From contig CALUSA010000005.1 in the NCBI GenBank assembly GCA_944323275.1, forward strand, positions 1 through 54,646: 54,646 nucleotides of DNA. The letters run 5' to 3'. The notes beneath the pieces are model-generated. The model did no database searches, was not told the DNA's origin, and saw only the letters and a program-made list of their open reading frames with translations. A program made the position numbers and the translations under genes. Shown here one piece after another: positions 1 to 7,246 of the stretch. Numbering within the stretch: the stretch's first letter is position 1; every line of letters starts with the position of its first letter. This DNA comes from Candidatus Gastranaerophilales bacterium (GTDB taxonomy: Bacteria; Cyanobacteriota; Vampirovibrionia; Gastranaerophilales; Gastranaerophilaceae).

Positions 1-24
1 ATTTGAGCCCTGTGCACCTGCCAT
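1..24 (-). CDS. 5' end of a flagellar gene, probably fliI (cut by the window edge)
   Basis: Only the first eight codons are present (MAGAQGSN). The ATG overlaps the fliH stop codon in a TAATG arrangement, so the two are translationally coupled. A strong Shine-Dalgarno sequence, AAGGAGG, lies about 16 bases upstream inside the 3' end of fliH. Calling it fliI (the export ATPase that FliH regulates) is an inference from the usual order fliF-fliG-fliH-fliI, since no diagnostic residue is visible. Confidence 0.45.
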
Positions 25-800
25 TAGATTTGTTTAAATGCCTCCTTGATTAATTCAAGCTGTGTTTTTATATTTGCATCAATAATTCCGTTTGATGTTT
101 CGATAATAGCAGAGCCTTCTTCTACATCTTTATCGCCGGATACATAAATTTTCGCCTCAAATTGTCCTGAGGACAACAGATTAGGCACTATATCTTTTGT
201 GTATTCAACATCAGTCGGATTTACTTTAAGTATAATTTTATTTTCGTCTTTAGCAAGACTTTTCAATGCATCGTTAACAATTGCGTCAAGTATTGTTCTG
301 TCACTTGCAACTTCTTTTTTGATAATTTTTTCGGCAACTTTTAGAGATATATCCAAAATATCCTCTGAAACTTTTTTATAAACAACATCTTTGTATGTAA
401 AAAATTCTTCAATTGCACGTTTTAACGTTTTTACGGAATCATGAGCCTCTACAAGCCCTTTTTCATAACCTTCTTTACTTGCCTGTTCCTTTATTGCAAT
501 AGCTTCCTGCTGCGCACGGGAAATTAAATTTCTGTCATCAATACGTCTGTACCCCCGTCTTCTGTCGCCACGGCGTCTTTCTGCACGCTGATTGAATTCA
601 ATTTCATCAAAGTTAAAACCTGCAAAAATATCTGTTTTATCTTCTTTTGCTTCCTCTTGCGGTTCCTGTTGTTGTACGGGCATTTCTTCAACAATTTGCG
701 GTTGTTCAACAATTTCCTGCTCAACATTTTGGGCAGGGACCTGAATTTTTTCAGGTTTAGGTTTTATTATTTTTTTCTGATTATGTTTTTTTATTATCAT
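24..800 (-). CDS. fliH: Flagellar assembly protein FliH
   Basis: This 258-residue protein should be the stator-like regulator of the flagellar export ATPase FliI, acting at the cytoplasmic face of the basal body. The C-terminal half fits FliH/YscL: a long helix with the GYEKGLVEAHDS segment around residues 112-124, then VAEKIIKKEV, LKVNPTDVEY, and a closing GSAIIETSNGIIDANI block. The N-terminal 60 residues are low-complexity, rich in Q, E and P. An unusual arginine-rich stretch (about residues 72-90, ERRRGDRRRGYRRIDDR) lies just before the helix and is not part of FliH as I know it. It follows the fliG-position gene by 25 bases and overlaps the next gene by one base, so it belongs to the flagellar operon. 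Confidence 0.88.
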   Translation of the reverse strand: MIIKKHNQKKIIKPKPEKIQVPAQNVEQEIVEQPQIVEEMPVQQQEPQEEAKEDKTDIFAGFNFDEIEFNQRAERRRGDRRRGYRRIDDRNLISRAQQEAIAIKEQASKEGYEKGLVEAHDSVKTLKRAIEEFFTYKDVVYKKVSEDILDISLKVAEKIIKKEVASDRTILDAIVNDALKSLAKDENKIILKVNPTDVEYTKDIVPNLLSSGQFEAKIYVSGDKDVEEGSAIIETSNGIIDANIKTQLELIKEAFKQI

Positions 801-825
801 CCGTTAATTTGTCCTGCAGGTGTTA

Positions 826-1851
826 TTAACGCCGTGTTAGTTTTTCTTCAAGGTGATTGCATATAATTTCTGCAATACGAGGTGTTATGGGCGAATTTCT
901 GTTACCGGAAGAAACGTTAGCAATATAATCACGGACTGCTTTGCGTTCTTTACCCATAATATTAGAAATTTTGGAAATATCCGAATTTTTTACAATATTA
1001 TATAATTTTTGATTAATTCTTACCGGATTAACCTTTTTGGATTTTGGCAGAGAATTTTTTATTTCTTTTAAGCCTTTTGCCACAATCATAGGATCCAATC
1101 TGTTTTCCAAGTCTTCCATTGAGGCATAGTCAATAAGAATTGCCGCATCATTTTCGTCAAATCTTTCAATCAGGCTCTGTCTTTTTTCAGGCGGAAGATG
1201 CCTTAAAACAATCGCAAAAGTTGCAAGTTTTAGAATTTTAGTATCACTTAACTGATCTGCATAACTGTTTGCTGCAGGTTGAGCATTTCCTGCCGCAGGT
1301 TGTGCCTGTTGTTGTTGCGTCTGCGTCTGAGCCTGCTGTTGTGCTTCCTGCTGGGCTGCCTGTTGTGCCATTTCATCAATATTAGAATGACTTAAAGCTT
1401 CTTTAACCTGAGCCTCGGTCAAAGCTCCTCTGTTTTTGAGTTCCTCTAAAGCTTCGTTATAAGCTTTTTTTACCTGAAATTCCACAACAGCAATCATATC
1501 AGGCTGGGGCATATTTTTTATGGTTGCTGTTTTGGCTATTTCAAATATGGTAAATGCTATTTTTTGCAAAATACCATCTCTAAACTGCGGGTCAATATGA
1601 CTTCTTATAATATCAATAGATTTGTGAAACGACCATTCTCCGATAAACTGGGTTATGATAGACGCCTGATGAGCATTAAGCTTTATGGTTGTATCATTTG
1701 CAAGAGCTTCGCCTGCCATATAACAAAAATTATGAACAATATTAATAATATATTGCCGGTCTGCATCGGCAATATCAGAAGGCAATGCAGGACCGACTTC
1801 TGCCGAAATTGCTTTTGCAAATTCTTTATAATCAAAACCTTCTATTGGCAA
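826..1851 (-). CDS. FliG-position flagellar protein, strongly divergent or unrelated to canonical FliG
   Basis: The gene lies between fliF and fliH, where fliG (rotor switch protein binding FliF and the stator) is normally found, and its 341 residues match FliG length. The FliG hallmarks are not visible: there is no EHPQTIA-type motif in the middle domain and no obvious charged torque helix. What is seen is a helical N-terminal domain (1-165), a Q/A-rich linker (about 166-205), a helical middle part with LRHLPPEKRQSLIERFD (about 217-233) and a basic C-terminus that could form a helix-turn-helix-like bundle. The start is a TTG at 1851, preceded six bases upstream by a strong GGGGGAG ribosome site. 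It could be a highly diverged FliG or a lineage-specific C-ring adaptor. The flagellar role is inferred from position only. Confidence 0.5.
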   Translation of the reverse strand: MPIEGFDYKEFAKAISAEVGPALPSDIADADRQYIINIVHNFCYMAGEALANDTTIKLNAHQASIITQFIGEWSFHKSIDIIRSHIDPQFRDGILQKIAFTIFEIAKTATIKNMPQPDMIAVVEFQVKKAYNEALEELKNRGALTEAQVKEALSHSNIDEMAQQAAQQEAQQQAQTQTQQQQAQPAAGNAQPAANSYADQLSDTKILKLATFAIVLRHLPPEKRQSLIERFDENDAAILIDYASMEDLENRLDPMIVAKGLKEIKNSLPKSKKVNPVRINQKLYNIVKNSDISKISNIMGKERKAVRDYIANVSSGNRNSPITPRIAEIICNHLEEKLTRR

Positions 1852-1944
1852 TTTGTTCTCCCCCTGTTTGTTTTAAGCTGATAATATCCATATATTATTT
1901 TGCTTTTACAATTTATTCGTTTTTCCGGTCTTTCAATTCAGAAA

Positions 1945-2094
1945 GCCCTAAAGGCTTCACACCGGCTTACGCCTTTTTTGCTCCTGTGGGCTTCGGACTT
2001 TCGTCCTGCAGTCCTACGTCGCCATCGTTATGTTTTGCCCTCTCTGACTTGACCTGCGTCAAGTCCTTTCGGGCTTCACACCGGCTTACGCCTT
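1945..2094 (-). repeat. GC-rich structured repeat block next to fliF
   Basis: This GC-richer island fills most of the 234-base gap between the fliG-position gene and fliF and runs into the last codons of fliF. A 23-base sequence (GGCTTCACACCGGCTTACGCCTT on the plus strand) occurs exactly twice, at 1953-1975 and 2072-2094. Several short hairpins lie inside: GGAC-TTTC-GTCC at 1995-2006 (GAAA loop on the minus strand), GACTTGAC-CTGC-GTCAAGTC at 2046-2065, and GGC-GTAA-GCC within each 23-base copy. The minus-strand motif GTGTG followed by an AAGCC/GGCTT hairpin resembles the element between groES and groEL. It is probably an interspersed palindromic repeat family, with unknown function. Confidence 0.75.
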
Positions 2095-3714
2095 CTCAAT
2101 CCAGCTTTTTACGTGATCAGCCACATCATCATTTTCAAGTCCTTCGAGTTCTGCAGCTATATCCGCAAGAGTAGAATTGAGTTCGGGTATTATTTGTCTT
2201 GCCTGTTTTTGTTCAAGCATACCCTGTGCCAGCTGAGTTTGTCTTTCAATAAGCTCAGCTGCTTTGAGATTTACATCTCTAATTTGTTTTTCCTGATCTT
2301 GTGTTTTTTCTCTAAGCATTTCAATTTCTTCTTTCTGTTTTTGCTGTGCAGCCTTAACCCTATCAGATAAGAATTTAAGCCCTACACCAAGACCTATTAA
2401 TATTAAAGCAATTGCAATCCACCACGGGTTACCTGTAGAATCAGGTTTTGGCAATGATTCCGGTTTATCACCTGCAAGGAACGGGTCTACGGAATCAGAA
2501 AACGCAATTTCAACATTTTCAGGTCTTGCTTTTGGAGAAGCTGCTTTGGCAATCAAGACTTTTAACTCCTCAAGCGTCATATTGGCAGGAATAGCACTTT
2601 CTTCAAGAGTTACAGCAATAGAAATATCTTCAATTGTACCGGGTTTAACAAGTTCGCTTGTTTGAATTTTAGGTACACCGTACTGTGACTCTCTTGCAGT
2701 TCTTGAGTAGCTTCTGTTTTGTGCTGAATCAGCATTATTGGCGGGCAGTCCGTTAGGCAGGTAAACGCTGACCGCACTGATACCTTTATTTGTATCTCTT
2801 GTCTGGTCGCCTAAACCTTCAGAGAAAGTTTGCTCAGTCAGAGAAGTTTTCTTTGTCGGGTCAAAATCTATAGCATCCTTTTGCATAGGCGATTGTCTTA
2901 AATATGTACTGACAGTAACAGCATAATTGCCTTTGCCTATCAATTTATCAAGCTGAGTTTTGACTTTAGCCTGCATGTACTGGTCATTTTCCTCTAATTT
3001 TGCAAGCATATCATCATCAGCAGACGCTATAGAATCATAAACATTACCGTTTGTATCGGTAATTGAAATATTTTCCGCTTCCAATCCGTTAACGGAACCA
3101 AGCAAGAGGTTTCTTATTGCTTTGACCTTCATATTGTCAAGTTTTTCACCGCTTGGCATAACTATTTGAACAGTTGCGGTAATTGGTTTTTGATCCTGCT
3201 CAAACATTACCTGTTCAGGAATAGAAACAAATACCGAGGCATTTTCTATAGGCGGGATTTTTCTTATTAACCTGGACAGTTCACCGTTGATTGCACGGGT
3301 AAGACGGATTCTTTTATCTTCTTTAGTAGAGGTAAAATCCCCTTTATCAAATATCTCAAGACCTATATTCTGGTCAACAAGACCGCTTTTTACAATTGCT
3401 AAAAGAGCTCTGTCCCTTTGAGTCATTGTATATTTTTTCAAATACAATACGGATTTTTGACCATCCATACGTCTGTCGGCAGTAATACCTTCTCTGGCGA
3501 GCAATGCCTGAATTTCTATGGCTTTACCGAGGTTGTCGGTAGTTAAAAGGTCAAGAGGCTGGTCAATAACTTTTTCTTTTACTGCTTTAGGGGCTCCGGA
3601 ATTATTTGAAGACACAACAATACCCACTGTTATAAACAGTGCAAGAACGACTACGAGTCCTCCTATTATCCCATACAGTAATGGCTTATTTGCGAGTATT
3701 TTCTGAAAATCCAT
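2086..3714 (-). CDS. fliF: Flagellar MS-ring protein FliF
   Basis: The 542-residue protein forms the membrane-embedded MS ring on which the flagellum is built. It shows the expected order: a short cytoplasmic N-terminus, a first membrane helix (about residues 14-34), the YscJ/FliF ring-building domain with typical motifs (LLAREGITADRRMDGQ, RAINGELSRLIRKIPPIENA), the periplasmic FliF domain (QTRDTNKGISAVSVYLPNG and following), a second membrane helix (about 427-447) and a cytoplasmic tail. The last helix (DDVADHVKSWIEKA) looks like the FliG-binding tail, so a FliG-like partner is expected. The stop codon TAA lies inside the GC-rich repeat that follows. It is the first gene of the operon, and its promoter is listed separately. 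Confidence 0.95.
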   Translation of the reverse strand: MDFQKILANKPLLYGIIGGLVVVLALFITVGIVVSSNNSGAPKAVKEKVIDQPLDLLTTDNLGKAIEIQALLAREGITADRRMDGQKSVLYLKKYTMTQRDRALLAIVKSGLVDQNIGLEIFDKGDFTSTKEDKRIRLTRAINGELSRLIRKIPPIENASVFVSIPEQVMFEQDQKPITATVQIVMPSGEKLDNMKVKAIRNLLLGSVNGLEAENISITDTNGNVYDSIASADDDMLAKLEENDQYMQAKVKTQLDKLIGKGNYAVTVSTYLRQSPMQKDAIDFDPTKKTSLTEQTFSEGLGDQTRDTNKGISAVSVYLPNGLPANNADSAQNRSYSRTARESQYGVPKIQTSELVKPGTIEDISIAVTLEESAIPANMTLEELKVLIAKAASPKARPENVEIAFSDSVDPFLAGDKPESLPKPDSTGNPWWIAIALILIGLGVGLKFLSDRVKAAQQKQKEEIEMLREKTQDQEKQIRDVNLKAAELIERQTQLAQGMLEQKQARQIIPELNSTLADIAAELEGLENDDVADHVKSWIEKA

Positions 3715-3741
3715 CTATAGTTTTTTCCTGCCTCATTTTAG

Positions 3742-3775
3742 ATTATACTATCATTTACGGTAGAAGTTAACTTCT
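3742..3775 (-). promoter_or_regulatory. Promoter of the fliF operon with a palindrome over the -35
   Basis: On the minus strand TTAACT (3765-3770) and TATAAT (3742-3747) are separated by exactly 17 bases, and transcription would start near 3735, about 20 bases before the fliF ATG. The -35 is embedded in the perfect 14-base palindrome AGAAGTTAACTTCT (3762-3775), which could be an operator. This looks like a housekeeping sigma-70 promoter, not a sigma-28 or sigma-54 type. Confidence 0.7.
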
Positions 3776-3776
3776 G

Positions 3777-3833
3777 ATGTATGATTTCACATAATTTTCA
3801 TACATTTAGAGGATAAAATCCACTCCTCTAAAT
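3777..3833 (-). promoter_or_regulatory. Two stacked inverted repeats upstream of the fliF promoter
   Basis: ATGTATGA (3777-3784) is matched by TCATACAT (3798-3805). Next to it is a perfect 10-base stem, ATTTAGAGGA (3804-3813) with TCCTCTAAAT (3824-3833). On the plus strand the second stem is followed by a run of eight T (about 3840-3847) and could terminate antisense transcription. On the minus strand there is no T-run, so it may instead be part of an operator array. Function is not established. Confidence 0.45.
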
Positions 3834-3861
3834 TAATGATTTTTTTTATAAAGTCATGTTG

Positions 3862-5022
3862 TTAACCGATTTGCGCAGGAATTTCATTACAAAGACAATG
3901 TATGCCTCCGCCTTCTGTTTCCAGCAGAGTTGCAATTTTATTATCGGTTCCTTCCACAAAATAGATATTTTCTTTTTTTATATAAGGTTCAACACTTTTT
4001 ATAAACATTTTTTCAAAATCAAAATCTATTTTTTCGGAAATTTCTTTTGAAAGCCCGTAAATGTCATTAAGCCCTGATTTATTTGTTATAAAAACAAGAG
4101 AACCGTCATTTTTTTTGTGAACAACTGCATTCATATAATTAAGAAAATGAACCAAATCATCCGAATATTTATCAGGTATAACGTAATATATACGTCCCGG
4201 TACCATAATCGGTATATAACCGTTATCTTGCAAAACTTTTGCAATTTCATCGGCTTTTGGATTTTTACCGTGTTTTACATCTTTTTCAAAATTTTTTAAC
4301 AGAGTTTTCAAACCTTTTTTTACTTCATCAATCTCGTCTTTTTCAGCTTTTGTAAAAGCGTTAGAAAGCTTTAATTTGCCGGAACGTTCTATAGCTTTTT
4401 TAATTGCATTTATTGTTAACCTATCATCAGCAACAAGCACCCTTTTATTATCAAGAGGTCTGATAAACATATCCAGATGAAAATCAGCCTGAGGTATAGG
4501 AATTACCTTAGACACTCCATACAATTTTTCTAAACTTTCAAGAGTTTTGTTTCCAAGTTCCTTTGTACCCACAAACAATTCATTTTTACTTCCGTTTTTG
4601 ACAAAAAACAAATTGCCGCCTTCAATAAAATTATCGCAATCAGTGAATTTTGCTTTAGTAAGGCTTGCGATTCTTTTAACAAAGTCTGACTCCAGTCTGT
4701 TCCAGCTCTGCAAAACTCTGTTTTCCGGGGTTAATATAGCCGTATCCTGCGCCCATTTTGAAAAATCAGAGGTGCAAATTTTAAAAAATTTTTTTATGCT
4801 ATCAAGGTTGGCATACAATTTATTTGTCTGGTTTGTAAAATAAAGAGTAAAACCTTCTTTTTTGCCTATGTCAGACATTTGCTTGATTATTTCAAAAGAT
4901 TTTGGTTCATCATTAACAGTCATTACAACAGCTTTTAAAGGTCTGGCGTCATAACCTTTAAAAGACATTCGGTTGCTGTATTTTTGTGTATTATAATCTC
5001 TGTTATTAATGTTTATTTTCAT
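3862..5022 (-). CDS. Agmatine/peptidylarginine deiminase-like (pentein family) hydrolase
   Basis: This 386-residue protein has pentein-superfamily motifs of enzymes that hydrolyse guanidino groups. WAQD lies at 90-93 and EGGN at 134-137. HLD lies at 182-184 as the likely catalytic His. A C-terminal GGGIHC has Cys376 in the position of the nucleophile of agmatine deiminases. The middle part (about 210-260) is a lysine-rich insertion. The exact substrate (agmatine, arginine or peptidyl-arginine) cannot be told. The first 23 residues are polar and end in SFKG, a segment shared with the radical-SAM-like protein at 49682-51112. No secretion signal is evident. It stands alone between the fliF promoter region and a small hydrolase gene, reading the same way. 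Confidence 0.75.
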   Translation of the reverse strand: MKININNRDYNTQKYSNRMSFKGYDARPLKAVVMTVNDEPKSFEIIKQMSDIGKKEGFTLYFTNQTNKLYANLDSIKKFFKICTSDFSKWAQDTAILTPENRVLQSWNRLESDFVKRIASLTKAKFTDCDNFIEGGNLFFVKNGSKNELFVGTKELGNKTLESLEKLYGVSKVIPIPQADFHLDMFIRPLDNKRVLVADDRLTINAIKKAIERSGKLKLSNAFTKAEKDEIDEVKKGLKTLLKNFEKDVKHGKNPKADEIAKVLQDNGYIPIMVPGRIYYVIPDKYSDDLVHFLNYMNAVVHKKNDGSLVFITNKSGLNDIYGLSKEISEKIDFDFEKMFIKSVEPYIKKENIYFVEGTDNKIATLLETEGGGIHCLCNEIPAQIG

Positions 5023-5065
5023 ATACCGGCTAAAACCCGTAAAAAAATAAAATTGCCATTGCTTG

Positions 5066-5833
5066 TTATTTTAATTTTGGCATAACCCAGTTAACAATAT
5101 CTTTGCTCATAGAAGGATTGGCTTTAAGCATAAGCATCCCCATTCCGCCCTGCGGATAAATTTTCAGGTTATATTCCGACTGAGCAAATTTTTTCAATTC
5201 ATTAGCTTCTTTTTTAGAATAGTTATCCCTGTTGCTGGCTATGGACATTATCGGTATATTGCCTAAATTTGTCATTGATATTGGGATATAAAGCCCCTTA
5301 AAATTGCTTGTAGGCGACATAAGCACAAGTGCTTTTGGCTTGTTAACCATTTTTTCACTGACAAGTACAGCCGTATTGGCTCCTATATCAGCACCAACAA
5401 CTGCATATTTAGTTGTTGAAATATCTTTATAATTGCTTGCAAGATATTTTAAAATATCCGTCACATCTTTCGGATAAACAGCAAATTGTTTATCTGAATA
5501 ATATCTCCACGAACGTATCCTGAAATCCGAATCATAAACACTTTGCCCGTGCCCTCTCAAATCGATTACCAGAGCAGCACAACCCGCATCAACAAAATCT
5601 TTTACAAGAGTATTCCAGTATTCACCGGAGTAACCGATTGAATGCAAAAACACAACAACCGGATAAACTTTTGCCTTTTGTTTAGGATAATAAAGTTTTG
5701 ACTTAATGACAAAATTGTCGTCCGTTTCGTAGGTAAGGTTTACATACCCGACCTTTTTTTTAGATGCGGCAAACGAACTTACCGGAGCAAAAAGTATTAG
5801 AACAAGTAATATGGCAAATATTTTTTTTAGCAT
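5066..5833 (-). CDS. Exported alpha/beta-hydrolase-fold protein with altered catalytic residues
   Basis: A clear signal peptide (residues 1-23, ending SSFAA) leads into an alpha/beta hydrolase fold of about 230 residues. Fold markers are VVVFLHSIGYSGEYW (59-73) near the oxyanion site and VIDLRGHGQS (89-98). The nucleophile elbow reads GADIG (147-151), with Asp where most members have Ser. The place where the catalytic His is expected reads GGMGM (229-233), without His. It may use Asp as in dehalogenases or epoxide hydrolases, or it may be a non-catalytic relative. It lies 38 bases after the HD-GYP-like gene and is probably co-transcribed with it. Confidence 0.72.
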   Translation of the reverse strand: MLKKIFAILLVLILFAPVSSFAASKKKVGYVNLTYETDDNFVIKSKLYYPKQKAKVYPVVVFLHSIGYSGEYWNTLVKDFVDAGCAALVIDLRGHGQSVYDSDFRIRSWRYYSDKQFAVYPKDVTDILKYLASNYKDISTTKYAVVGADIGANTAVLVSEKMVNKPKALVLMSPTSNFKGLYIPISMTNLGNIPIMSIASNRDNYSKKEANELKKFAQSEYNLKIYPQGGMGMLMLKANPSMSKDIVNWVMPKLK

Positions 5834-5871
5834 AATTAAATTTTAGTATTTTCTTCTCTTAATAGCTGAAA

Positions 5872-7128
5872 CTATTTGGATAACAGGCATTCCAGAGCAT
5901 TAACAAGCGTCGGATCCCATTTGCTTTCGGATTCTTCTTTAATAATATTTAAAGCTTCTTCTTCGCTTTTAGCAGCTCTGTACGGTCTTTCTTCTCTTAA
6001 AGCGCAATAAGCATCCGCAAGAGCAATAATTCTTGACCCGAGAGGAATGCTGTTACCGCTTAAACCTTCAGGTTCTCCTTTACCGTCCCAGCGTTCTTTG
6101 TGGTAATGAATGTATGGAATAACTTCTGACAGGAAATTAATACTCATAAGCAGGCTGACGCCAACATTAGGGTGATTTTGTAAAGCTTCCCAATCTTCTT
6201 TTGAAAGTTTTCCTTTTTTAGTAAATAATTCTTCCGGCAGTGTGATTTTGCCGATATTTTGCAAAAGTCCTGCGTAATAAATCAAATCTTTGGTTTTTTC
6301 ATTCAAGCCGAGATATTCACACAACATTTTTGCCATTTCGGCAACATGCTGCGAATGATTGTTGTGATATTCACTCTTAGCATCAACGGCTTTGGCAAGC
6401 ATTTCAACAAAATTCTGCTGTTCTGCCCCGAGGTCACCTATTACTGCCGTTAATTCCGCACGGTAATGCTGCAGTTCAGAGCTTGTTACGTCAGGGTCTT
6501 CCATAACTTTAGAAGTTTCATCAGTGAGTTTTTGCAAAATCATAGATATTGCAAAAAGCCGTGATGTAACTTTTATAAGTTTTATAAATTCTTCTGAAAT
6601 AGTTTTACCTTCACGGGGTAAAAGCATAATTTCACCGGTGGTTTCCGTACCGTAACGCATTGGAATACGTATTAACGTTGGGTCATTACAATCAATAACC
6701 TCATCAGGACTTACGGAAGAACCGACAAGAACTATTCCGCTCGAATCATGTTCCATGCCTGCGGCATATTCATCCGCTAGAAAAATATGACACGCCTGAG
6801 CATCAATCATCTGTACAACGGTTTTCGCTATAGAGTTATAAATTACATAATCCTCTTTATTGGTAAAACCGAGTACACTCAGAGTATTATTTATAGAATA
6901 AATAGAAATTAATTCTTTTAACTGCTTTTTTAAACTCTCTGATTTATCCTTAGTATCGTGTTGTTTAATTTTTTGAGCAAGTTCATCAGATATCAAATGT
7001 TCGGTCAAAAAATCGCCTAAATTAAGTGCAAAAATTTCCTCCAGAGGATCATCCTCGAGCAGCTCTGCACTTCTTGAAAAAACTGACACTCCGTTTTCAT
7101 CTGATTTGTTAAAGTTCTCTTTTGTCAT
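5872..7128 (-). CDS. GAF plus degenerate HD-GYP domain signalling protein
   Basis: The protein has 418 residues. The N-terminal part (about 80-200) looks like a GAF sensor domain. After a linker, residues 230-418 follow the HD-GYP phosphodiesterase layout (cyclic-di-GMP breakdown) down to LADAYCALREERPYR. Key positions differ from the consensus. The metal-binding HD pair is Gln290-Asn291 in LLQNIGK, HHE is HKE (343-345) and GYP is GEP (351-353). It is therefore unlikely to hydrolyse cyclic-di-GMP in the usual way and may bind it, or act through protein contacts. A good promoter lies upstream (7149-7177). The flagellar operon is nearby, but no direct link can be shown. Confidence 0.82.
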   Translation of the reverse strand: MTKENFNKSDENGVSVFSRSAELLEDDPLEEIFALNLGDFLTEHLISDELAQKIKQHDTKDKSESLKKQLKELISIYSINNTLSVLGFTNKEDYVIYNSIAKTVVQMIDAQACHIFLADEYAAGMEHDSSGIVLVGSSVSPDEVIDCNDPTLIRIPMRYGTETTGEIMLLPREGKTISEEFIKLIKVTSRLFAISMILQKLTDETSKVMEDPDVTSSELQHYRAELTAVIGDLGAEQQNFVEMLAKAVDAKSEYHNNHSQHVAEMAKMLCEYLGLNEKTKDLIYYAGLLQNIGKITLPEELFTKKGKLSKEDWEALQNHPNVGVSLLMSINFLSEVIPYIHYHKERWDGKGEPEGLSGNSIPLGSRIIALADAYCALREERPYRAAKSEEEALNIIKEESESKWDPTLVNALECLLSK

Positions 7129-7148
7129 GGCTGAATCCTATTAACTTC

Positions 7149-7177
7149 CGTATATTTATTATCGGCATGACAGTCAA
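7149..7177 (-). promoter_or_regulatory. Promoter of the HD-GYP-like gene
   Basis: On the minus strand TTGACT (7172-7177) and TATACG (7149-7154) are separated by 17 bases, and transcription would start near 7142, about 14 bases before the ATG at 7128. Confidence 0.65.
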
Positions 7178-7246
7178 AAAACTTTATAGTAAAACCCCAA
7201 AATTTATACTTTTGTTTAAAAAACTTAATACTTTTATAAACCTGTA

